Source: Wenzhouxiangella sp. (GTDB lineage: Bacteria > Pseudomonadota > Gammaproteobacteria > Xanthomonadales > Wenzhouxiangellaceae). From it: 10,047 nucleotides of DNA. Each line of letters opens with the position of its first letter. Position 1 is the first letter of the stretch. The notes beneath the pieces were generated by a model, which was given only the letters and a program-made list of their open reading frames with translations, was not told the DNA's origin and searched no databases. Positions 1-6,513 of the stretch are shown here, piece after piece. Both the position numbers and the translations under genes were made by a program. The DNA lies in contig SLJA01000329.1 of the NCBI GenBank assembly GCA_007135355.1, positions 1 to 10,047 on the forward strand. The letters are read 5' to 3'.

Positions 1-10
1 CTGGCGCTCA

Positions 11-2041
11 TCAAGCGTTCTCCTCTGCCGTTTGCGTGGTTGCCGTGGCGCTGGACTCCGCTTCATCCTGATCGGCGCCGTGCTCTGTTTCCAGGTAATG
101 AAGCGGGCCGCCACGGAACGGGGCAAAGCCGGTGCCGAAGATCATCCCCGCGTCCAGCAAGTCGGCATCCTCGACGACCTGGTCGGCCAGGCACGCTCGA
201 CATTCATCAAAATAGGGTTGCATCAGACGCTCGGCGAGATCATCCAGATCATGGCCTTCATGGGCTTTCGGGTCACGCTGCGGCTTGCCTTTTTTCCAGC
301 GATAAAACCCTTCGCCGGATTTCTTGCCCAGTTTGCCTTCCTTGACCATCTCCTCCAGCACCTTTTTGTCCTCGCCGGCGGCATCGCCCATCAGGGTCTT
401 GATGACCCCCAGTCCGACGTCCAGGCCGACCGTATCGGCCAATTCAACCGGGCCCATGGGCATGCCGAAGCGCTCAGCGGCCTTGTCCAGCGCTTCCTTG
501 GGTATGCCTTCGCGATGCAGCTTCATGGCATTGCGCATGTAGGGTGCGAGGACACGATTGACGAGGAATCCCGGTGTCGAGGTCACCGGCAGCGCATATT
601 TGCCAATCTGAGTGGCAAAGCTCGAGCCATCATTGACACGGTCGGGGTCGCTGCGACTATCGTGGACAATTTCCACCAAAGGCATTTTTGCCACCGGGTT
701 GAAAAAATGCAGGCCAATCAGGCGCGAGGGGTCATCCAGCACGTCCGATAGCTCAGCCAGTGGGATCGCGGAAGTGTTGGTGGCAATAATCGCGTGAGCG
801 GCCGCATTTTCGTTCAGTTTGGTCAGCAATTCGCGCTTGGCGTCCCGGTTTTCGAAGATCGCCTCAATGATGACGTCGGCGCGACCGACTCCACGGCCGT
901 CGACATCGGCAACCAGGCGCTGCTGCGCGGCGGCCACGGCTTCGGGCTTTTTCAGTTTGCGCCGAAACAGCGAGTTAGCACGCTTGAGCGCCGGCTCGAT
1001 GTATTTCATTTCCCGATCCTGCAGCGTCACTTCAAGACCTCTGGACGCACACCAGGCGGCGATGTCTCCCCCCATGACCCCGGCCCCCACAACATGAACG
1101 CGCCGCGCCTTGAACGAAGAGCGCTTGCCCTGGCTTTTCAATTGCTCCATCAGGCGGAACACACGGCGCAAATTACGCGAGGTGTCACCGGCGAGGAGTT
1201 CGGGTACCTTTTCGGCTTCCAGCTGGATCATCCGGGCCTGCGAGTTCCCGGCCGACTCGAATGCGTCAATCAGTTCATAAGGCGCTGGGTAGTGTTCCTG
1301 GCGGGCACGGGCCGCGACCTGCTTGCGCATTTGCTTGGCGAGAAAGCCGCGTACGGCGCCGGCGGCCGCCATCCTCTGGACCAAGCCGGGGCGCTTGTGA
1401 CGCTTTTTGCGCAGCACCGCGTTACGCGCGGCCCAGCGCAAAGAGCCGTGTGCATCGACGACCTGGTCGACCAGGCCCATGGCGCGCGCCGCGCGCGCCC
1501 TGAGCATTCGGCCGCTCAGCATGATTTGCATGGCATTGACCGCTCCGATGGCGGCGATGGCGCGCCCGGAGCCGCCGAAACCTGGGTAGATGCCCAAATT
1601 GACCTCGGGGAAACCAATGCGCGTGTGGTCGGCATCCAGGGCGATGCGCCAGTCGAAGCACAGGGAAAGCTCCAGACCGCCGCCCAGGCAGTAGCCCTCG
1701 AAAGCCACCACGGTTGGAAAGGGCAGGTCTTCGATGCGCTGGAACAGTTCATGGACCTGGCGCACGTTGTCTCTCAGGACCCCGACATCACGGGTGGCGT
1801 CAAACTCGCGCACATCAGCACCGACGATGAAACTGCGTGGCTTGGCCGACATCAACACCAGGCCGGTGGGTTTGTTTTTGCTCAGCTCGGCAACGATAGT
1901 GTCCAATTCAGACAGCACCGCCGTGCCCAGGCTGTTGACCTTCTCGTCGCCGCGGTCGATCTGCAGCCAGACGATACCGTCCAGATCGGTCTCAAGCCTC
2001 CAGTGGTGGTAATGCGGGGTTTCGGATGATGGAGCGGCCAT
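11..2041 (-). CDS. fadJ: FadJ/FadB-type fatty-acid oxidation enzyme (enoyl-CoA hydratase / 3-hydroxyacyl-CoA dehydrogenase)
   Basis: This 676-residue protein is the alpha subunit type of the beta-oxidation complex. It should hydrate trans-2-enoyl-CoA and then oxidise L-3-hydroxyacyl-CoA with NAD+ in the cytoplasm. The N-terminal crotonase domain (about 15-205) has the oxyanion-hole segment IVGADVREF (72-80) and the two catalytic glutamates, Glu124 in GGGLELS and Glu146 in FPEVNLG. The dehydrogenase has a Rossmann motif GAGVMG (319-324), the HFFNP signature with catalytic His445, its partner Glu457, and Asn495 in GFLVNRV. Two C-terminal helical domains follow, the second ending in GTGFAPFRGGPLHYL. 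It is shorter than E. coli FadJ or FadB (about 714-729) and ends in a low-complexity acidic Ala/Thr/Glu tail (654-676). No thiolase partner (fadI/fadA) lies upstream; downstream falls outside the window. The family is certain; FadJ versus FadB is not, so the symbol is tentative. Confidence 0.88.
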   Translation of the reverse strand: MAAPSSETPHYHHWRLETDLDGIVWLQIDRGDEKVNSLGTAVLSELDTIVAELSKNKPTGLVLMSAKPRSFIVGADVREFDATRDVGVLRDNVRQVHELFQRIEDLPFPTVVAFEGYCLGGGLELSLCFDWRIALDADHTRIGFPEVNLGIYPGFGGSGRAIAAIGAVNAMQIMLSGRMLRARAARAMGLVDQVVDAHGSLRWAARNAVLRKKRHKRPGLVQRMAAAGAVRGFLAKQMRKQVAARARQEHYPAPYELIDAFESAGNSQARMIQLEAEKVPELLAGDTSRNLRRVFRLMEQLKSQGKRSSFKARRVHVVGAGVMGGDIAAWCASRGLEVTLQDREMKYIEPALKRANSLFRRKLKKPEAVAAAQQRLVADVDGRGVGRADVIIEAIFENRDAKRELLTKLNENAAAHAIIATNTSAIPLAELSDVLDDPSRLIGLHFFNPVAKMPLVEIVHDSRSDPDRVNDGSSFATQIGKYALPVTSTPGFLVNRVLAPYMRNAMKLHREGIPKEALDKAAERFGMPMGPVELADTVGLDVGLGVIKTLMGDAAGEDKKVLEEMVKEGKLGKKSGEGFYRWKKGKPQRDPKAHEGHDLDDLAERLMQPYFDECRACLADQVVEDADLLDAGMIFGTGFAPFRGGPLHYLETEHGADQDEAESSATATTQTAEENA

Positions 2042-2063
2042 GGCAATTGTTCCATTCAGTGGC

Positions 2064-2080
2064 GTATGGCCATCATCTTA
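2064..2080 (-). promoter_or_regulatory. Possible extended -10 promoter of the fadJ-like gene
   Basis: Read on the - strand, TGGTAAGAT (about 2083-2075) fits an extended -10 element (TGn followed by TAAGAT, matching TATAAT at 4 of 6 bases). No convincing -35 lies 17-18 bases upstream, as expected for extended -10 promoters. Transcription would begin near 2068, giving a leader of about 27 bases. The alternative is cotranscription with maf, which ends 89 bases upstream. This is inferred from pattern only. Confidence 0.3.
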
Positions 2081-2120
2081 CCATCGGCAGAGGCCGGCTT
2101 GACCGGGCTGGCGCGCGATA

Positions 2121-2134
2121 GTAATCGGAATTAC
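2121..2134. repeat. Short inverted repeat at the maf stop codon
   Basis: GTAAT-CGGA-ATTAC is a perfect 5-bp inverted repeat with a 4-base loop, and it overlaps the maf stop codon (2131-2133, - strand). The stem is A/T-rich and no U-run follows on the - strand, so it is not a convincing terminator. It may be chance. Confidence 0.3.
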
Positions 2135-2712
2135 AGCACTCTCACCCGGCATTGTTCCAGCAGCCGAATGGTCGCGATCAGCGGCAATCCGACCAGAGCG
2201 GTCGGGTCCTCGCTGCGGACCGAGTCGAGCAGGGCAATACCCAGCGCTTCGCTTTTGAAAGCGCCGGCGCAGTCAAACGGCGCTTCTCGATGCAGGTAGC
2301 GCCGCAGTTGATCGTCAGTGAGTTGACGCATTCGCACGCGTGTCGGCACCACGGCACTGTGGCACTCTGTGGCGTGGACGACGGCCACCGCGGTTTGAAA
2401 GACCACTTCCGCACCCTGCATGCCGCGCAACTGCTCGAGAGCGCGCGCCTCAGAGCCGGGCTTGCCCAGCAGGCGTCCATGACATTCGGCGACTTGATCT
2501 GAGCCGATGACGACTGCGCCCGGTGTTGCCGATGCGACCGTGCGCGCTTTCAGCTCGGCCAGCCGGCGGGCGAGCTCGGCTGCGGTTTCACCCGGCTGGG
2601 CGCTCTCATCGACGTTGGGCGATTCGGTTTCGAAAGTCAGGCCCAGGCGGGCGAGTAACTGGCGTCGGTACGCAGAGCTGGAGGCCAGAATGACCCGATG
2701 CGGCGTTTTCAT
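2131..2712 (-). CDS. yceF: Maf-family nucleotide pyrophosphatase, YceF (m7GTP) subfamily
   Basis: This 193-residue protein belongs to the Maf/HAM1 fold family. Members of the YceF subgroup hydrolyse 7-methyl-GTP to the monophosphate plus pyrophosphate, which is seen as housecleaning of modified nucleotides. Visible motifs are the N-terminal phosphate loop ILASSSAYRRQLL (8-20), SDQVA with the catalytic Asp72 (71-75), GKPG (83-86), the AFKSE motif (151-155) and DPTALVGLPL (169-178). SDQV and FKSE match YceF rather than the dTTP/UTP-type YhdE. The ATG at 2712 is chosen because Maf proteins begin a few residues before LASSS and GGAA lies about 9 bases upstream. An in-frame TTG at 2739 would add nine residues of no family resemblance. 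The gene is divergent from yceD, as in E. coli. Maf was first linked to septum inhibition in Bacillus; that is not evidence for a division role here. Confidence 0.93.
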   Translation of the reverse strand: MKTPHRVILASSSAYRRQLLARLGLTFETESPNVDESAQPGETAAELARRLAELKARTVASATPGAVVIGSDQVAECHGRLLGKPGSEARALEQLRGMQGAEVVFQTAVAVVHATECHSAVVPTRVRMRQLTDDQLRRYLHREAPFDCAGAFKSEALGIALLDSVRSEDPTALVGLPLIATIRLLEQCRVRVL

Positions 2713-2767
2713 CAGCTTGATTTCCAGATTGTGTGGCAAATACTGTCAATGGTACAATGGAGGGCTG
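2713..2767. promoter_or_regulatory. Divergent intergenic region between yceF and the yceD-rpmF-fab cluster
   Basis: This 55-bp gap must carry, or lie next to, the promoters of both directions. On the + strand one weak pair is TTGATT (2717-2722) with TACTGT (2741-2746), spacing 18, which would put the start near 2753. A better -10 match, TACAAT (2753-2758), would start transcription almost at the yceD ATG and lose its ribosome binding site, so it is less likely for that gene. On the - strand TTGACA (2749-2744) is a perfect -35 hexamer, but no good -10 follows at 16-18 bases. The region as promoter-bearing is a reasonable inference; the exact elements are not settled. Confidence 0.4.
2759..2764 (+). 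promoter_or_regulatory. Ribosome binding site fixing the yceD start
   Basis: GGAGGG ends three bases before the ATG at 2768 and is a strong Shine-Dalgarno match. The same reading frame stays open upstream to 2507, but that part is antisense to yceF and does not resemble the family, so this site settles the start. Confidence 0.75.
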
Positions 2768-3292
2768 ATGTCGAAAGACTACCCAGACTCGATCAATCCG
2801 CTGAAGGCAGCTCAGGGCGGGCGGAGGTTTAGCGGCACCCTGCCTCTGGCTCGGCTCCATCGCCTGCACGACGTCGCCGCCGACCCGGAGCGAGGCGAGT
2901 TTGCGTTCCAGCTCAGTTTTTGTCTGGACGAGTACGGCAATGTGCGCGCAGAGCTGGGCGTCAGCGGCGAGCTGATCCTGGTCTGTCAGCGCAGTCTCAA
3001 GACTTACGCCCAGCCCATCGAGAGTCATTCGGTGCTGGGCATCGTGACCGACGAGCGCGCGGCCGAGGCCCTGCCGGAGGATTACGAGCCGTTGTTGATT
3101 CAGGAATGGCGCTTGCGCATCGAGGACGTCATTGCCGAGGAAATATTGTTGAGCCTGCCGCTGGTGCCGCGCGCACCCGATAGTTGTCCGGTCAGTGCCG
3201 GTCCGGCGGCGGCGCCAAAGACCTACAAACCGTTTGCCGAATTGGCCGAATTGGCCGCGAAAGCAGATACCGATCCGTTCAAGCAGGAGTAA
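2768..3292 (+). CDS. yceD: YceD / DUF177 family protein (23S rRNA accumulation protein)
   Basis: This 174-residue protein is the conserved partner encoded just upstream of ribosomal protein L32. In E. coli YceD is associated with 23S rRNA accumulation; its biochemical role is not well defined. Family landmarks seen here are NPLKAAQ near the N-terminus, LILVCQRSLKTY (70-81), the conserved AEALPEDYEPL (about 97-107), and EDVIAEEILLSLPLVP, which aligns with E. coli VEDEIILALPVVP. The C-terminus has the usual KPFAELA segment. One oddity: the E. coli CxxC (CQRC) is CQRS here, with Cys73 kept and Ser76 (AGT) in place of the second cysteine. If the pair binds metal or forms a disulfide in other members, this one cannot. 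The gene leads the + strand cluster, and its last codons contain the rpmF ribosome binding site. Confidence 0.92.
   Translation: MSKDYPDSINPLKAAQGGRRFSGTLPLARLHRLHDVAADPERGEFAFQLSFCLDEYGNVRAELGVSGELILVCQRSLKTYAQPIESHSVLGIVTDERAAEALPEDYEPLLIQEWRLRIEDVIAEEILLSLPLVPRAPDSCPVSAGPAAAPKTYKPFAELAELAAKADTDPFKQE
3237..3254 (+). repeat. yceD: 9-bp tandem duplication inside yceD
   Basis: CCGAATTGG occurs twice in a row and encodes the Ala-Glu-Leu-Ala-Glu-Leu stretch near the YceD C-terminus. The duplication keeps the frame and looks like a small slippage event in a tolerant region. Confidence 0.6.
3285..3289 (+). promoter_or_regulatory. Ribosome binding site for the GTG start of rpmF
   Basis: AGGAG lies in the last codons of yceD, nine bases before the GTG at 3299. 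It supports the GTG start, which is also where the L32 N-terminus (MAVQ) begins, and suggests translational coupling with yceD. Confidence 0.7.
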
Positions 3293-3298
3293 ATTATC

Positions 3299-3499
3299 GT
3301 GGCTGTTCAAAAGAGCCGAAAAACCCCATCCAAGCGCGGCATGCGCCGATCGCACGACCATCTCAAAGCGGCGGCCTTGTCGGAGGAATTGAGCACCGGT
3401 GAGGTGCATCGTCGCCATCACGTGTCGGCCGAGGGCTTCTATCGGGGCCGGCAGGTCATTGAAGTGGCCCCGGAAATCGAGGAAGACGAGGAATCGTGA
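3299..3499 (+). CDS. rpmF: 50S ribosomal protein L32 (bL32)
   Basis: This 66-residue protein is a small basic component of the large ribosomal subunit. The N-terminal MAVQKSRKTPSKRGMRRSHD and the later RRHHVSAEGFYRGRQVI match E. coli L32 (MAVQQNK...SKRGMRRSHDAL, HHITADGYYRGRKVI) closely. It has no CxxC pairs, so it is the zinc-independent form. E. coli L32 has 57 residues and ends soon after RGRKVI. Here the protein continues with a strongly acidic tail (57-66, APEIEEDEES), unusual for a ribosomal protein otherwise rich in Arg, Lys and His. The start is GTG, with AGGAG nine bases upstream. Six bases separate it from the yceD stop, and plsX starts 20 bases after its stop, so the three are very likely cotranscribed. 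Confidence 0.96.
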   Translation: MAVQKSRKTPSKRGMRRSHDHLKAAALSEELSTGEVHRRHHVSAEGFYRGRQVIEVAPEIEEDEES

Positions 3500-3519
3500 C
3501 GGCCTGGGCGGCTTGAGCG

Positions 3520-4524
3520 ATGAGCAGCTCCGATTCGGTCACGGTTGCTGTTGACGCCCTGGGCGGAGACGGTGGCGTCGCGCGGAACCTGGAAGGCTGC
3601 AGGCAGGCTCTGCAGTCCGACGGGCAGTTGCGCGTCCTGGTCGCTGGTCCGGAAGACGAATGCCGGGCGGTGGCGCGGCAATGGCCTGACTCACTCGTCG
3701 AGCGTTTGCATGTCGTCGCGGTTGATCAAGCGCTGCCTGCCGATGCCGGCGCCGCGTACGCGTTGCGGCGTGGTCGGGAAAGCTCCATGGCAATGGCACT
3801 GCACGCACTGGTCGACAGCACGGCAGACGCGGCGGTGAGTTCAGGCAGCACCGCGGCACTCATGGTTCTGGCGCGGCAAGTGCTGGGCATGCTGCCGGGC
3901 ATCGATCGTCCCGCCTTGATGGCCGCGGTTCCAACCGGCCAGGGCGCGACCTGGATGCTGGACCTCGGCGCCAACATCCAGGTCGATGCCGAGCGCCTGT
4001 GCCAGTTTGCTCGCTTGGGTCACGTGGCGCTGCGCGCTCTGAATGGTCGGCCGCCGCGGACCGCGCTGCTCAATATAGGTAGTGAGCCGGGCAAGGGTCC
4101 AGATGCCATTCGCGAGGCCGGAAGGGCGCTGGCTGAGGATCCGAACATCGACTATCACGGCTTTATTGAAGCCGACCAGGTGTTCATGGGCGGCGCCGAG
4201 TTGGTGGTGTGTGACGGCTTCGCCGGCAACGTTTTGCTGAAAAGCGCGGAGGGGGCTGTGCGCTTGATGTTCGCCGAACTCAAGACCCGATTTGCCGGTA
4301 GTCTGTGCGGCTTGATGGCCCGGCCAAAGCTGAAACGATTGCATGACAGCCTGCATCCTTCCCGGCATAATGGGGCGCCTCTGCTGGGGGTACGCGGGAC
4401 GGTCATCAAAAGCCATGGCGGGGCATCGGCCGAAGGGCTGGCCCATGCTATTGCGCTTGCTGGACTGGAGGCACGGCGCGGCTTGGGCGCGGCGATGGAG
4501 TCGCAATTGTGGGCTGAGGACTGA
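3520..4524 (+). CDS. plsX: Phosphate acyltransferase PlsX
   Basis: PlsX is a peripheral membrane enzyme that converts acyl-ACP and phosphate into acyl-phosphate and free ACP. PlsY then uses the acyl-phosphate to acylate glycerol-3-phosphate, so PlsX links fatty-acid and phospholipid synthesis. The 334 residues (E. coli PlsX has 356) show the N-terminal VAVDALGGD (9-17), ALRRGRESSM (81-90), GIDRPALMAAVP (127-138), MLDLGAN (146-152), ALLNIGSEPGKG (182-193), VCDGFAGNVLLKSAEG (230-245) and GVRGTVIKSHG (290-300). Two usually conserved spots differ: the segment after GGD is GGVARNLEG instead of the common GP...V.GA, and VSAGNTGA is VSSGSTAA (106-113). The ATG at 3520 follows rpmF by 20 bases and has only a weak ribosome binding site, so translation may depend on readthrough of ribosomes from rpmF. 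Identification is secure. Confidence 0.96.
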   Translation: MSSSDSVTVAVDALGGDGGVARNLEGCRQALQSDGQLRVLVAGPEDECRAVARQWPDSLVERLHVVAVDQALPADAGAAYALRRGRESSMAMALHALVDSTADAAVSSGSTAALMVLARQVLGMLPGIDRPALMAAVPTGQGATWMLDLGANIQVDAERLCQFARLGHVALRALNGRPPRTALLNIGSEPGKGPDAIREAGRALAEDPNIDYHGFIEADQVFMGGAELVVCDGFAGNVLLKSAEGAVRLMFAELKTRFAGSLCGLMARPKLKRLHDSLHPSRHNGAPLLGVRGTVIKSHGGASAEGLAHAIALAGLEARRGLGAAMESQLWAED

Positions 4525-4541
4525 ATCGGTCGCCAGCCAGC

Positions 4542-4546
4542 GGGAG
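4542..4546 (+). promoter_or_regulatory. Ribosome binding site for the GTG start of fabH
   Basis: GGGAG lies six bases before the GTG at 4553. The frame is open further upstream to an ATG at 4343, but that extension overlaps the end of plsX and has no FabH similarity, so the GTG is preferred. Confidence 0.7.
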
Positions 4547-4552
4547 TTGAAG

Positions 4553-5518
4553 GTGTATTCGAGAATCGCTGGAACCGGCAGTTACCTGCCGGAAAAAATA
4601 CTGACCAACAAGGACCTGGAAGCCCTTGTCGACACCGATGATGCGTGGATCCGTGACCGCACGGGCATTGTCGAGCGGCGTATAGCGGCAGAGGGTCAGA
4701 CGACCTGCGACCTCGCTGAACAGGCGGCGCGGGCGGCATTGGCGGCCAGTGGTCTTGCGCCATCGGACATTGATCTGCTGATCGTAGGCACCACTACCCC
4801 CGATGTGGTTTTCCCGTCGACCGCCTGCCTGCTGCAACAGCGACTGGGCATGGGCGAATGCGGTGCCTTTGATATCAATGCCGCATGCACCGGTTTCATT
4901 TATGGCTTGTCGGTAGCTGATCAATTCATTCGCGCCGGAACGGTCAAGCGCGTATTGGTGGTTGGCGCTGAAACATTGACGCGCATGCTGGACTGGAGCG
5001 ACCGCTCAACCTGCGTGCTTTTTGGCGATGGTGCCGGGGCGGCGGTATTGGTTGCCGATCAGGAGCCAGGCATTCTCTCAACGCATATTCATGCCAATGG
5101 CGGCTACAGCCATTTACTCAAGGTAGACGTCGGCGTCTCACGTGGATTCAAAGCCGAGCCGCGTGGTGGCTTGAGTGTGCAGATGGTCGGCAATGAAGTG
5201 TTCAAAGTGGCCGTCAACACGCTCGGCCGGATTGTTGATGAAACCCTTGAAGCCAACCAGCTGGGGCAGGGTGATCTGGACTGGCTGGTCCCGCACCAGG
5301 CCAATCTGCGCATCATCAAGGCCACCGCCAAAAAGCTTCAGATGTCAATGGATCAAGTCATTGTGACGGTTGACCGGCACGGCAATACCTCGGCTGCGTC
5401 GGTGCCGCTGGCGCTGGATGAGGCCGTGCGCAGCGGCAGGATCAAGCGAGGTGATCGGTTGCTGCTGGAGGCTTTCGGCGGTGGATTCACCTGGGGATCA
5501 GCCTTGGTGGTTTTCTAG
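4553..5518 (+). CDS. fabH: 3-oxoacyl-ACP synthase III (KAS III), FabH
   Basis: FabH starts fatty-acid chains by condensing an acyl-CoA, usually acetyl-CoA, with malonyl-ACP to give acetoacetyl-ACP. The 321 residues match the family length (E. coli 317). The N-terminus YSRIAGTGSYLPEKILTNKDL is the usual opening. The catalytic triad is visible: Cys112 in NAACTGF, His248 in VPHQAN and Asn278 in HGNTSAAS. DWSDRSTCVLFGDGAGAAVL (147-166) and the C-terminal LLLEAFGGGFTWGSALV are also typical. The start is GTG, supported by GGGAG upstream. It lies 28 bases after plsX, and fabD follows 17 bases after its stop, in the order seen in E. coli. Primer preference (straight or branched chain) cannot be told from this sequence. 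Confidence 0.97.
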   Translation: MYSRIAGTGSYLPEKILTNKDLEALVDTDDAWIRDRTGIVERRIAAEGQTTCDLAEQAARAALAASGLAPSDIDLLIVGTTTPDVVFPSTACLLQQRLGMGECGAFDINAACTGFIYGLSVADQFIRAGTVKRVLVVGAETLTRMLDWSDRSTCVLFGDGAGAAVLVADQEPGILSTHIHANGGYSHLLKVDVGVSRGFKAEPRGGLSVQMVGNEVFKVAVNTLGRIVDETLEANQLGQGDLDWLVPHQANLRIIKATAKKLQMSMDQVIVTVDRHGNTSAASVPLALDEAVRSGRIKRGDRLLLEAFGGGFTWGSALVVF

Positions 5519-5535
5519 AAAGCTGTTCCAACAAT

Positions 5536-6513
5536 ATGAAAAAATTGAAAATCTGCTCGTCCCTGGCTTTTGTTTTTCCGGGACAGGGCTCTCAGACCGT
5601 CGGTATGCTGGGGGAAGTCGCTGCGCGCTACCCGATGCTACTGGAAACCTTTGATGAGGCCAGTACCGTCCTGGATTTGGATCTATGGCAGCTGGCCAGT
5701 CAAGGCCCGGCCGAATGGCTGGGGCGAACAGAACTGACCCAACCCTTGATGCTGACCGGTGGGGTTGCTTTGTGGCGGGTGTGGTGCAGTATCAGCGATC
5801 TTCGCCCGGGGCTGCTGGCAGGTCATAGTCTGGGCGAGTACAGCGCGCTGGTTGCTGCCGGCAGTCTGACCTTCTCTGACGCGCTCAAGGTGGCGGCGAC
5901 GCGCGGACGTTTGATGCAGGCGGCGGTTCCGGCAGGTCAGGGCGCGATGGCCGCCATCCTTGGCTTGGCCGATGAAACAGTTGAGGCCATCTGCCGTGAA
6001 GTCGCCGAGCAGCAGGTGGTCGCCGCTGCCAACTACAATTCTCCAGGCCAAGTGGTCATTGCCGGTGAAAGCACGGCCGTGGAAAGAGCCATTCGCGCCT
6101 GTCAGGAGGCCGGCGCGCGCCGCGCCGTCAAGTTGCCGGTTAGTGTGCCCGCGCACTGTCGCCTGATGGCGCCGGCCGCGGAGGGTCTGCGCGCCGAGCT
6201 GGAGACCATCAGCATTGAAGCGCCCCGCATCCCGGTGGTGCACAACGCCGATCTGGCCTGTCATCAGTCGCCCGAATCGATTCGGGCAACGCTGGTGGCG
6301 CAATTATGCGCGCCGGTGCGCTGGACGGCAATCGTCAGGCATTTGGGCCAGACGGGCGCGACAATCGTGGCAGAATGCGGCCCCGGAAGGGTGCTGAGCA
6401 CCCTGGGCCGCCGCATTGATCGCACGCAAGCGTGGTTGGCGCTGGATGCGGCGGACGGCTTTGATTTGCTGCGCAAGGCTTTGACAGCTGATATGAGTCA
6501 TCGAGATGAATAG
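5536..6513 (+). CDS. fabD: Malonyl-CoA:ACP transacylase FabD
   Basis: FabD moves the malonyl group from coenzyme A to the phosphopantetheine of ACP, supplying every elongation step. In the 325 residues (E. coli 309) the active-site elements are clear: VFPGQGSQ with Gln17, the nucleophile Ser98 in GHSLGEYSAL, Arg123 in AATRGRLMQ, His207 in VPAHC, and Gln255 in AQLCAPV. NYNSPGQVVIAG (166-177) is also characteristic. The ATG at 5536 gives a nine-residue lead (MKKLKICSS) before the usual LAFVFPGQ opening. The ribosome binding site is poor (AGAAAG about 13 bases away), and an in-frame TTG at 5545 is the only nearby alternative, also without a site. The last eight bases overlap fabG. Confidence 0.97.
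   Translation: MKKLKICSSLAFVFPGQGSQTVGMLGEVAARYPMLLETFDEASTVLDLDLWQLASQGPAEWLGRTELTQPLMLTGGVALWRVWCSISDLRPGLLAGHSLGEYSALVAAGSLTFSDALKVAATRGRLMQAAVPAGQGAMAAILGLADETVEAICREVAEQQVVAAANYNSPGQVVIAGESTAVERAIRACQEAGARRAVKLPVSVPAHCRLMAPAAEGLRAELETISIEAPRIPVVHNADLACHQSPESIRATLVAQLCAPVRWTAIVRHLGQTGATIVAECGPGRVLSTLGRRIDRTQAWLALDAADGFDLLRKALTADMSHRDE

Noticed and set aside
794..2029. A 411-codon open frame on the + strand, antisense to the fadJ-like gene, plus other shorter ones in the same region
   Set aside because: The opposite strand encodes a full-length protein with all catalytic motifs. Long antisense frames are common in GC-rich genes, and this one shows no recognisable domain or ribosome binding site.
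2753..2758. TACAAT as the -10 element for yceD
   Set aside because: Transcription would begin about at the ATG, removing the strong ribosome binding site from the message, and there is no good -35 at the right distance.
2507..2767. An 87-codon N-terminal extension of yceD
   Set aside because: It is antisense to the yceF coding region, unlike any YceD N-terminus, and the strong GGAGGG site fixes the start at 2768.
2606..3421. A 271-codon - strand open frame covering yceD and part of rpmF
   Set aside because: It lies antisense to two well-recognised genes and has no motif I recognise. It also conflicts with the divergent yceF/yceD arrangement.
4343..4552. A 70-codon N-terminal extension of fabH overlapping plsX
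   Set aside because: FabH proteins begin right at the YSRIAGTGSYLP segment; the extension is a frame shadow of plsX, and GGGAG precedes the GTG at 4553.
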